Shown: one piece after another, positions 1-4,863 of the stretch
Position numbering within the stretch: the stretch's first letter is position 1
Layout: the number at the start of each line of letters is the position of its first letter
Assembly: GCA_023245115.1 (NCBI GenBank)
Contig: JAHFKX010000025.1
Coordinates: forward strand, 4,003-9,728
Origin: Candidatus Woesearchaeota archaeon
GTDB taxonomy: Archaea; Nanobdellota; Nanobdellia; UBA10117
Direction of reading: 5' to 3'
Length of the DNA stretch: 5,726 nt
Made by a program: the position numbers and the translations under genes
The notes under the pieces: generated by a model
What the model saw: only the letters and a program-made list of their open reading frames with translations
What the model was told of the DNA's origin: nothing
Database searches by the model: none

Positions 1-188
1 GCCGGCTCGTTGCTCTTCATCCAAATGCCTTCAAACTCTATTACTCCGCAGGACTTGCAGGTCCGCACTACGACTTTTCTCGGGACATCAGTAGTAGTTC
101 CGCCCAGCCTGCAATCCGTGCAGATGCCATCAACTAAGAGCGTGTTTTCCTTGCCGCATTTTGCACAGAATCTACTTTTTTTGTTCAT
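1..188 (-). CDS. NMD3-family protein, N-terminal part (cut by window edge)
   Basis: Reading leftward from the ATG at 188-186 gives 62 codons with no stop before the window edge, so the C-terminal part is missing. The visible part is a cysteine-rich zinc-binding region with three CxxC pairs at residues 8/11, 23/26 and 44/47. The first sits in the context FCAKCG, the second in GICTDC, the third in TCKSCG, with a Trp at 56. This order and spacing are those of the N-terminus of NMD3, which in eukaryotes is the adaptor for nuclear export of the 60S ribosomal subunit. Archaea have a shorter homologue presumed to act on the large ribosomal subunit. The start places FCAKCG a few residues in, as expected for the family; an in-frame TTG seven codons upstream is a less likely alternative. 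It lies downstream of, and on the same strand as, the gene ending at 301. Identification rests on the zinc region only. Confidence 0.82.
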   Translation of the reverse strand, partial: MNKKSRFCAKCGKENTLLVDGICTDCRLGGTTTDVPRKVVVRTCKSCGVIEFEGIWMKSNEP

Positions 189-256
189 CGTAGTCGCTTG
201 TGATTGCAATTCAAAAACCCTGCGGTTTCTGCCATTGAAAAATCTTCAATTTAATG

Positions 257-266
257 ATTTAAAAAG
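257..266 (-). promoter_or_regulatory. Probable TATA box for the NMD3-like gene
   Basis: On the minus strand this reads CTTTTTAAAT, a good archaeal TATA-like element. Its centre is about 72 bases from the ATG at 188, which would put the transcription start near 233 and leave a leader of about 45 bases. A perfect dyad, ATTGAA-N5-TTCAAT at 234-250, lies between this box and the predicted start and could be an operator or chance in AT-rich DNA. No clear Shine-Dalgarno sequence precedes the ATG. Confidence 0.45.
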
Positions 267-300
267 TAAATTATGCCGCGCTCTTCGCTGGTTCCGATTC

Positions 301-669
301 TTATGCCCAGTCCCTGTAAATAGTTATTTCAGTGTAAGTACCTTTATACTTAGCCGCAATTTCTTCCGCCACGCACATAGCGCGCGGATCTTTAACACTT
401 AAAAAAAGACTAGTCGGAACATCTGGGAACAAAAATCGATGTACGTCCACCTGTAGCAGGTCTTCTTTAGAAAAAAGCCCACTGCGCAACGATAATCTGC
501 CAAACTCACCTCTAATGTAGCGTTTTAATTTCCTGTCAGGACAAACAGCCATAAGCCTTGCTGTAAGGTCATTTACCACATCTAAGAAAGCCTTGTTGTG
601 TACTGCGTGCTCGCGCTCAATGCTGTCCTTCACTGTAATTTTCCCGCCGGCAGGTTTCGATTCATCCAT
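301..669 (-). CDS. Uncharacterised 122-residue protein
   Basis: I do not recognise this protein. It is 122 residues, soluble in appearance, with no signal peptide or membrane segment. The N-terminal 20 residues are charged. Residues 22-65 look helical and basic (KLKRYIRGEF around 47-56), and residues 66-122 look mixed alpha/beta, with a hydrophobic strand-like stretch at 86-93 and an acidic-helix then strand pattern at the C-terminus (AEEIAAKYKG, then TEITIYRDWA). It has two non-adjacent cysteines (43 and 99) and no metal-binding motif. The start at 669 is supported by a TATA box about 25 bases upstream, which would give a leaderless message beginning at the ATG. Base composition and codon use resemble the MBF1 gene beside it, so it appears native. 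It is divergent from MBF1 and upstream of the NMD3-like gene, which has a TATA box of its own. That neighbourhood suggests an information-processing role, but this is inference only. Confidence 0.72.
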   Translation of the reverse strand: MDESKPAGGKITVKDSIEREHAVHNKAFLDVVNDLTARLMAVCPDRKLKRYIRGEFGRLSLRSGLFSKEDLLQVDVHRFLFPDVPTSLFLSVKDPRAMCVAEEIAAKYKGTYTEITIYRDWA

Positions 670-689
670 AATTCATAGCCTGCAATGAC

Positions 690-700
690 ATTTATAAAGC
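690..700 (-). promoter_or_regulatory. TATA box of the 122-residue gene (leaderless geometry)
   Basis: The minus strand reads GCTTTATAAAT, with its centre about 25 bases upstream of the ATG at 669. In archaea transcription starts about 25-27 bases downstream of the TATA centre, so the message should begin at or next to the start codon. No Shine-Dalgarno sequence is visible between the box and the ATG, which fits. Confidence 0.6.
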
Positions 701-719
701 TTTCCATATACTCAGAAAA

Positions 720-731
720 ACTTAAATTAAT
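720..731 (+). promoter_or_regulatory. TATA box of the MBF1-like gene (leaderless geometry)
   Basis: ACTTAAATTAAT is centred about 24 bases before the ATG at 750, again predicting a leaderless transcript. It lies about 30 bases from the oppositely directed TATA box at 690-700, so the two promoters are packed back to back within 80 bases and could share regulation. Confidence 0.55.
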
Positions 732-749
732 GCTGAAACCTAACTAAGC

Positions 750-1118
750 ATGTCATTAGATTGCGAAATCTGCGGTTCTATGCCGGCCACATTGAAGGCC
801 AGCGTGGACAGCGTCGTTCTGAATGTCTGCGAGGCCTGCTCATCGTCAGGCAAAGTAATAGAACCTCCAAAACCTAAATCACAGCCGCCGGTGCTGCAAT
901 ATATCGCGCCAGAATCCTCTGAAACGGTTGCTTCGGATTTTGGAAAAATCATTTCTAAGGCCAGGCAGCAGGCCGGACTGAAGCAGGACGAGCTGGCAAA
1001 CAAGCTAAACGAAAAGCTCTCAGTCATCCACGCCGCAGAGCAGGGCAAGCGCCTCGAGCTGGCACTGGCCAGAAAGCTGGAAAAGTTTTTAAAAATCGGA
1101 TTAATTGAACGGGGTTAA
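750..1118 (+). CDS. MBF1-like zinc-ribbon / helix-turn-helix transcription factor
   Basis: This 122-residue protein has the two-part architecture of archaeal multiprotein bridging factor 1. An N-terminal zinc ribbon uses CxxC at C5/C8 and CxxC at C27/C30. A Pro-rich linker follows (about 35-55), then a Cro/C1-type HTH domain from about residue 64. The HTH core is typical: ARQQAGLKQDELANKL at 71-86, then SVIHAAEQGKR at 91-101, then LARKLEKFLKIGL at 106-118. In eukaryotes MBF1 bridges activators and TBP; the archaeal protein is linked to transcription and to ribosome association. It is short for the archaeal family, which is commonly around 150-165 residues, because the linker is short and the C-terminal tail nearly absent. 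The start is fixed by the placement of the first CxxC and by the TATA box 24 bases upstream. It is GC-richer than the next gene and uses many CTG leucine codons. Confidence 0.9.
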   Translation: MSLDCEICGSMPATLKASVDSVVLNVCEACSSSGKVIEPPKPKSQPPVLQYIAPESSETVASDFGKIISKARQQAGLKQDELANKLNEKLSVIHAAEQGKRLELALARKLEKFLKIGLIERG

Positions 1119-1127
1119 TACGGGCAT

Positions 1128-1140
1128 TGCGTTTAACGCA
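1128..1140. repeat. 13-base palindrome after the MBF1-like gene
   Basis: TGCGTTTAACGCA is a perfect dyad of two 6-base arms around a single central T. It starts 10 bases after the MBF1 stop codon. With a one-base loop it would not make a good RNA hairpin, so a DNA-binding site for a dimeric regulator is more plausible than a terminator. It sits about 45 bases upstream of the TATA box of the next gene. Its role is unknown. Confidence 0.45.
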
Positions 1141-1176
1141 TGCTAGGTGAAATAATTTTAGGGCGCACTAAAGCAT

Positions 1177-1190
1177 AACTTTTTAAAAAC
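1177..1190 (+). promoter_or_regulatory. TATA box of the ParB-like gene (leaderless geometry)
   Basis: AACTTTTTAAAAAC is centred about 25 bases before the ATG at 1210. This predicts a transcript that begins at the start codon, and no Shine-Dalgarno sequence lies in the gap. The gene therefore seems to have its own promoter and is not simply read through from MBF1. Confidence 0.55.
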
Positions 1191-1209
1191 CAAAAAGATT
1201 AACTATCTT

Positions 1210-1746
1210 ATGAAATACAAATTATTACTTCCAAATCAAATAATCACATTAAGAGATTATCCGTTATACAATCAACATATTCTCAGAATTTATTTTAGAA
1301 TTTTCTCAAAAAATCAAGGTAAAATCTTGCCGCCTTGTCCGGTGATTTATAAATCGTCAGGAGTTCCATTTGCTAACGGTAAAGATACTAAATCCAAAAA
1401 ATATAACTCTCTCTTAAATGACTTCCTAAAAAAGAATCCTGATGCAGAATACTTCCTTTTAGATGGGAGTCATAAAACCACGGCGGCAACGCTATCAAAT
1501 AAAATGATTCCCGTAGTTATTATTGAACAAGACAAAGATCTCAAGGAAGCAAAGAAATTAATTAAAAGTGGTGATTTTTTTGGTTGGTATTCAGTAGAAA
1601 ATTCTATCAAAGAGGTAATTGTTAACTTAGTTAATCATCACATGGGCTCAGAAAAATTTCTAACTGTTGAAGACAAAGCAAAGCTATTGGTTAAAAATAA
1701 AGATGTCCCAGATTATATAATCTCTTTTTTTAAAAAGAAAAAATAG
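1210..1746 (+). CDS. Orphan ParB/sulfiredoxin-fold protein
   Basis: The 178-residue product has the core of the ParB/Srx superfamily. A strand with PPCPVIYK lies at 41-48, the strand FLLDGSHKTTAA at 82-93 carries the signature DGSHK (85-89), and a following strand PVVIIEQDKD lies at 101-110. The family motif is usually DG-x-H-R followed by a small-residue helix, so K replaces R here. The fold binds nucleotides in ParB partition proteins (CTP) and in related kinases and nucleases. There is no helix-turn-helix domain and no parA beside it, so a role in chromosome partition is unlikely. The C-terminal 70 residues are helical and end in a run of lysines. The gene is very AT-rich (about 30% GC by eye) and prefers TTA/CTT leucine and AAA lysine codons, unlike its neighbours. 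This suggests horizontal acquisition. Activity cannot be assigned. Confidence 0.72.
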   Translation: MKYKLLLPNQIITLRDYPLYNQHILRIYFRIFSKNQGKILPPCPVIYKSSGVPFANGKDTKSKKYNSLLNDFLKKNPDAEYFLLDGSHKTTAATLSNKMIPVVIIEQDKDLKEAKKLIKSGDFFGWYSVENSIKEVIVNLVNHHMGSEKFLTVEDKAKLLVKNKDVPDYIISFFKKKK

Positions 1747-1813
1747 GTGCGCTCTGAAAATTACTCTCGCCAGCCCTTCGGCCTCGTCGCGCCAAATAGC
1801 ACTAATTAAATCA

Positions 1814-1826
1814 GCAAAACTAAAAC
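1814..1826 (-). terminator. Possible T-run terminator after the CARDB array
   Basis: Directly after the stop of the last CARDB gene, the transcribed strand reads GTTTTAGTTTTGC. Archaeal RNA polymerase often terminates at such short T-runs without a hairpin. The convergent ParB-like gene ends at 1746, leaving 80 bases between the two stop codons. The runs are only four T each, so the call is weak. Confidence 0.35.
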
Positions 1827-2600
1827 CTATGGATAAACCTTCAGCGCTACTTCCCCATTATTGTTTTTCTCGTTCAGCTCAATCAGGTAGTCCAGCCTGT
1901 CCAGCTCCACCTTAAGCTTATAATTTCCAGGGCTTAACGAGTAACTTGGAATTACAATTTTCTTTTCTGACTTGCCAGGAATATCTGTTACGTCCTTCTC
2001 AAAAGTGTTTAGTAAACCAACGTTTATTGGATTGTTATACGCAACTGTATTAGTGTTATCATACAATCTTGCGCGCAGGTTGAAGAAATACGCATTGCCC
2101 GAACCCTTGTTGCTGATAGTTACAGTTGCCTGCACCTGCTGTCCGCTCTTCGGGCCTGCCGGTGAAAACGTAATATCTTTCACGTACACATCAGGCTTTG
2201 AACTTACTGTCAAAAACGAAGATGCTGTTTTGCCTACGCCATAAAAATTATTGTCGCTATCCTTATCCACGCAAGCCGTAATTATGTAATCCTGCGCCAC
2301 GCCAAGCTTAATTTTCGATTGTGTTGTGCAATATTTATCAGTACATCTGTAAGAATTAAGTAATGGCCCATAACAATTGTTTAGCCTTACGTTAACTGTC
2401 TTGCCATTGCAATCTATTAAACCGGAAAGTGTTGCTGTTGCTACATCGCCAGTTGGCACTGGGTTGGGGCTCAGCGTTAGCGTCGGTGTGCCTCTGCAGG
2501 TGCCCGGCACATTTGTTGCCATGCCCGTCATGTTCGGTGCCACTACCAGCCCGATAACTATAATTACAGCTATTATTGCCACTGCTTTGATATTTGCCAT
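1827..2600 (-). CDS. Secreted two-domain protein: six-cysteine domain plus CARDB
   Basis: The 257-residue product starts with a hydrophobic segment (about 5-20) followed by the NMTGMAT motif at 23-29, so it is exported or membrane-tethered. Residues 33-132 form a predicted beta-rich domain with cysteines at 35, 64, 76, 86, 91 and 110, probably three disulphides. Residues 137-257 are a CARDB domain: DVYVKDITFSPAGPKSGQQ, then VTISNKGSGNA at 160-170, and the terminal signature ELNEKNN at 241-247. CARDB domains are Ig-like modules of cell-surface adhesion proteins. The ATG at 2600 is preferred to an in-frame ATG 11 codons upstream, because it matches the MA(N/T) starts of its paralogues and lies one base after the stop of the preceding gene, where the longer start would overlap that gene by about 30 bases. 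It is the second gene of a coupled pair. Its closest relative in the window is the next gene. Partner and ligand are unknown. Confidence 0.82.
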   Translation of the reverse strand: MANIKAVAIIAVIIVIGLVVAPNMTGMATNVPGTCRGTPTLTLSPNPVPTGDVATATLSGLIDCNGKTVNVRLNNCYGPLLNSYRCTDKYCTTQSKIKLGVAQDYIITACVDKDSDNNFYGVGKTASSFLTVSSKPDVYVKDITFSPAGPKSGQQVQATVTISNKGSGNAYFFNLRARLYDNTNTVAYNNPINVGLLNTFEKDVTDIPGKSEKKIVIPSYSLSPGNYKLKVELDRLDYLIELNEKNNNGEVALKVYP

Positions 2601-2601
2601 T

Positions 2602-3345
2602 CTAAACCACTTCAAACTCGATTTGCGCGACATTGTTCGCCTTGCTTACCTCATCGTAAGAACCATACGGGTCAACAGTTATTGTTAATGTGTACTTGCC
2701 CTTTTGCTGCAGGTAAATGCCTGATGGCAGCTCAATCAACTGGCTCTTGCCATCCACTATAGTAAAACTTGGCGTCGAACCACTGTACTGCTTACTGCCC
2801 TGCGAAATTCCATATTTGTACAATCCATACGTTGATGTAACTGTTCCGAGATTTGAAATTTTAAAAGTTGGCACGAAATCTACGCCGGCCAGCACCCTGT
2901 TCGGAACCTTCAAATCAGAAACTGCCAAATCTATTTTGTCAACTGCCTTGGCAACTGAAAGCGCCTGCTCACCTAACTGCAGGTACCGCCCATTCCCAAC
3001 GCGGTCTATGCAGGCAACAAGCCTATATGTGTTTGGAACGGCCTCTGAAAAAGTAGCAGAATCTGTGCATGCTGAAGTTGTGCAGCGTATTTTAGCAGCC
3101 TCTGGCCCGTTGCAGCCATTCTCGCGGACAGATATTCTTGAGCCAACTGTGCAGCCATTTAGACCAGAGAGCATAACATTGATTGGCAAACCAACCGTGG
3201 CTGTTGCAGGCTCGGTAACTAATGTTGCTATGCCCGTGCAGCCAGTTGCCGTTGCATAGCCAGTGAAATATGGGCTTGCAAATGCGGCCAAGGCGACAAT
3301 TACAGCTATCGCGGTTATTGCCTTACTATCTAATTTTGTAGCCAT
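2602..3345 (-). CDS. Secreted two-domain protein: six-cysteine domain plus CARDB (paralogue)
   Basis: The 247-residue product has a hydrophobic segment at 9-24, then SPYFTGYATA at 24-33, whose ATA fits signal peptidase I. The first domain (about 35-132) has cysteines at 36, 65, 78, 88, 93 and 112. The gaps of 29, 13, 10, 5 and 19 residues are nearly the same as in the downstream paralogue (29, 12, 10, 5, 19), with shared landmarks LSGL, GP and RCT. The CARDB domain occupies 138-247, with SNLGTVTSTYGLYKYGI at 164-180 and the ending EVSKANN at 232-238. K replaces the usual second E of the signature. The start at 3345 is chosen over an ATG four codons earlier because MAT is the common start of the paralogues. 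It is the first gene of a coupled pair; the next gene starts one base beyond its stop. It probably acts outside the cell. Confidence 0.82.
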   Translation of the reverse strand: MATKLDSKAITAIAVIVALAAFASPYFTGYATATGCTGIATLVTEPATATVGLPINVMLSGLNGCTVGSRISVRENGCNGPEAAKIRCTTSACTDSATFSEAVPNTYRLVACIDRVGNGRYLQLGEQALSVAKAVDKIDLAVSDLKVPNRVLAGVDFVPTFKISNLGTVTSTYGLYKYGISQGSKQYSGSTPSFTIVDGKSQLIELPSGIYLQQKGKYTLTITVDPYGSYDEVSKANNVAQIEFEVV

Positions 3346-3411
3346 TTTATTTTGCACAGCTGAATATTACTCAACCGTGTTTTATTACCCCAACATATTT
3401 CATAAGCTGGC

Positions 3412-3421
3412 ATTTATATAA
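3412..3421 (-). promoter_or_regulatory. Probable TATA box for the six-cysteine gene pair
   Basis: The minus strand reads TTATATAAAT about 70 bases upstream of the ATG at 3345 and about 10 bases after the stop of the preceding gene. It predicts a transcription start near 3390 and a leader of about 45 bases. No Shine-Dalgarno sequence is obvious before the ATG. No T-run separates this box from the upstream gene, so read-through from that gene is also possible. Confidence 0.4.
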
Positions 3422-3429
3422 CTTATGGG

Positions 3430-3855
3430 TTACTTAATCGTTAAGTCTTCTTCCCAAACATTGTTTGTTTCGTCAAGCTCATCAAATGCATTGTCGCTGT
3501 CGATTGCTATTTTTATTTTGTACTTGCCAGCAGGTATTGTTACATAAGCGGGCGTTGTTATTAACACGTCCCCTTTGGCCGGGAAAACGCCGACATAGTC
3601 TGAATAAGAATAAACCACATTTCCGAACCGCCCCAATATTTCATATTTGTACCTGGCATAAGTCGCACTTATGCTGCCGGAATTAGAAAAAGTTATGTTA
3701 GCAATGAAGGGCATATCAGCTTTCACACTTGGGTAAACAACTGATTTTATTGAAAAATCCAGCGGGCTTGCAATGGCATTGCCTGTGAAGAACGGCGAGG
3801 CAAATCCAACCAAAAAAATAAAAATTGCAGCCCAGGCTATTGTTGTTTGTTTCAT
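3430..3855 (-). CDS. Small secreted single-CARDB protein (141 residues)
   Basis: The hydrophobic segment at 5-20 leads into SPFFTGNAIAS (20-30), a plausible signal peptidase I site after AIA. The rest is one CARDB domain (about 32-141) with SNSGSISATYARYKYEI as the central strand pair and ELDETNN near the end. No cysteine is present. The ATG at 3855 is preferred to the open frame extending to 3912, because the extension would overlap the upstream gene by about 55 bases and add a hydrophilic stretch before the signal. With this start the gene begins one base after the stop of the upstream gene, so the two are probably translated together. It differs from its paralogues in starting MKQ where four of the others start MAT. 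It is likely a cell-surface or secreted protein of unknown partner. Confidence 0.8.
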   Translation of the reverse strand: MKQTTIAWAAIFIFLVGFASPFFTGNAIASPLDFSIKSVVYPSVKADMPFIANITFSNSGSISATYARYKYEILGRFGNVVYSYSDYVGVFPAKGDVLITTPAYVTIPAGKYKIKIAIDSDNAFDELDETNNVWEEDLTIK

Positions 3856-3856
3856 T

Positions 3857-4288
3857 TTATTTAACAACCACAGTTGCCTCAAATATATTATTGTTTTCGT
3901 TTGACTCGTCAACCTGCATGAGCTGGTCGAGCGTTAATCTTACGTTATATGTGCCGGCCGGCAAGTTCTGCACGTTCGGCAGGTCGACAGCTGTGTCTTG
4001 ATTTGCAATCAGTGTGACATAGTCGCTTACAGTTTGCATTGCATTGCCCTGTGCATTTATGAACTCAACCTTGTAAGGCACGAAGCTCGCACTCAACGAT
4101 CCGGAGTTAACAAAGACCGCTTTGCTATAAATTGTCTGGCCTGCATAAGCCGGCGTTGTAACTGTAACAGACTTAACAGATAAATCCGGAGGCGACGCAG
4201 ACGCGTTGCCGCTGAGCGTGCCAGCACCGACAGATGCGAGCACTAAAAACACTGCTATTATAGTTATTACACTTTCACTTGTGGCCAT
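3857..4288 (-). CDS. Small secreted single-CARDB protein (143 residues)
   Basis: It starts MATSES, has a hydrophobic stretch at about 7-22, then TLSGNASASPPD, where ASA fits signal peptidase I cleavage. Residues about 34-143 form one CARDB domain with VNSGSLSASFVPYKVEF, then LPAGTYNVRLTLD, and the terminal ESNENNN. No cysteine is present. This gene has a clear Shine-Dalgarno sequence, GAGGT, six bases before the ATG, unlike the apparently leaderless genes in the window. It is the first gene of a coupled pair with the 141-residue paralogue. S replaces T in the TG motif. A stretch of 21 bases encoding LPAGTY is identical to one in the paralogue at 4864-5340. Confidence 0.82.
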   Translation of the reverse strand: MATSESVITIIAVFLVLASVGAGTLSGNASASPPDLSVKSVTVTTPAYAGQTIYSKAVFVNSGSLSASFVPYKVEFINAQGNAMQTVSDYVTLIANQDTAVDLPNVQNLPAGTYNVRLTLDQLMQVDESNENNNIFEATVVVK

Positions 4289-4294
4289 TTGATT

Positions 4295-4330
4295 ACCTCA
4301 AGCCAAATAAAGTGCTGCCTGTTTAAAAAG
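4295..4330 (-). promoter_or_regulatory. Promoter and Shine-Dalgarno site of the 143-residue CARDB gene
   Basis: On the minus strand a TATA box CTTTTTAAAC lies at 4330-4321, and a Shine-Dalgarno sequence GAGGT at 4299-4295, six bases before the ATG. From TTTAAAC to GAGGT is exactly 21 bases, so transcription is predicted to start close to the GAGGT itself and the leader would be only about 11 bases. The same arrangement recurs before the gene starting at 5340. Confidence 0.55.
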
Positions 4331-4340
4331 CTTTCTTAAA

Positions 4341-4784
4341 TTAAATCACTCTAATCGTCGTCACAAACTCATTATTAGTCTCGTTTGATTCGACAAAATG
4401 GTTCTCACTATCTATCTTTAACTTTACAAAATAAGTCCCGTTTTTCAAATCAACTGGCTGCAAAGTCACATTTACTGCCGAACTTATTGGCAGATTCACA
4501 TAGCTGTCCTTAATTTCGCCCCGGTAAACGTTAGCCCCACGGTAATCGTATATTGCATAATCATAGGCAACAAAAGTCGCGCTCGTGTTTCCTGTGTTCA
4601 CAAATACTGCTGTTCCCCTGAATGGATTATCGTGCAAAATATTACTGGGGAAGTCCAAGCTTCTAACATAAAAATCCATGGGCTGCTGAACCGTGGCAAA
4701 GCCAGAGAGCCCAACGGAAAAAAGGCTGGCCCCAACAACTAAGATTGCAAACACTGTTGCCAGCTGTATGTAACTCGTGGCCAT
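4341..4784 (-). CDS. Small secreted single-CARDB protein, sequon-rich (147 residues)
   Basis: MATSYIQ is followed by a hydrophobic segment (about 8-25) and GLSGFATVQQP, the SG version of the shared motif. There is no clean A-x-A, so the segment may stay as an anchor. One CARDB domain fills about 35-147, with VNTGNTSATFVAYDYAI centrally and ESNETNN near the end. It has four N-x-S/T sequons (NTS, NVT, NGT, NET), more than any of its paralogues, so it could be the most glycosylated member. No cysteine is present. The ATG at 4784 is supported by a TATA box about 27 bases upstream, implying a leaderless transcript. It lies 52 bases from the next array gene, which has its own promoter, so it appears to be a single-gene unit. 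Confidence 0.82.
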   Translation of the reverse strand: MATSYIQLATVFAILVVGASLFSVGLSGFATVQQPMDFYVRSLDFPSNILHDNPFRGTAVFVNTGNTSATFVAYDYAIYDYRGANVYRGEIKDSYVNLPISSAVNVTLQPVDLKNGTYFVKLKIDSENHFVESNETNNEFVTTIRVI

Positions 4785-4805
4785 GCTAAACGAAATAATT
4801 ACTAG

Positions 4806-4817
4806 TTTATATATTTA
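4806..4817 (-). promoter_or_regulatory. TATA box of the 147-residue CARDB gene (leaderless geometry)
   Basis: The minus strand reads TAAATATATAAA, centred about 27 bases from the ATG at 4784. There is no Shine-Dalgarno sequence between them. This is the strongest TATA element in the array. Confidence 0.6.
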
Positions 4818-4823
4818 TCTACA

Positions 4824-4850
4824 AATAATAAAAATTAAAAAACTAAAAAG
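4824..4850 (-). terminator. T-rich terminator after the 158-residue CARDB gene
   Basis: Starting about 14 bases past the stop codon at 4864, the transcribed strand carries runs of five, six and five T separated by one or two A or other bases. This is a typical hairpin-free archaeal terminator. It separates the transcript of the 158-residue gene from the next gene, whose TATA box follows at once. Confidence 0.6.
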
Positions 4851-4863
4851 AATGATAAAGGCT

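Larger units (their letters stand above)
1160..1755. repeat. Short imperfect inverted repeats flanking the AT-rich ParB-like gene
   Basis: AGGGCGCAC at 1160-1168 matches, with one mismatch, the reverse complement (AGAGCGCAC) of 1747-1755, which begins right after the stop codon. Together they bracket the compositionally odd gene. A 7-base direct repeat GCACTAA also occurs at 1165-1171 and 1799-1805. Both are short enough to arise by chance, and no transposase or integrase is present, so this is only a hint of an insertion boundary. Confidence 0.25.

Noticed and set aside
10..402. A 130-codon open frame on the plus strand across the NMD3-like gene
   Set aside because: It runs antisense to three conserved CxxC pairs and through an AT-rich promoter region into the next gene's C-terminus. 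Its product is not recognisable.
1128..1140. The palindrome as a hairpin terminator for MBF1
   Set aside because: A one-base loop is too tight for an RNA hairpin and no T-run follows directly.
1210..1746. A chromosome-partition ParB
   Set aside because: There is no helix-turn-helix domain, no adjacent ParA-type ATPase, and no parS-like repeat cluster.
2717..3259. A 180-codon open frame on the plus strand, antisense to the six-cysteine protein gene
   Set aside because: The opposite strand encodes a clear signal segment, six cysteines aligned with a paralogue and a CARDB domain. The plus-strand product has no such pattern and no promoter at its start. It is a shadow of codon bias.
3946..3966. 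LPAGT in two array proteins read as a sortase-type sorting signal
   Set aside because: It lies inside the CARDB domain well before the C-terminus, is not LPxTG, and no hydrophobic segment with a basic tail follows. It is a normal strand-turn of the fold.
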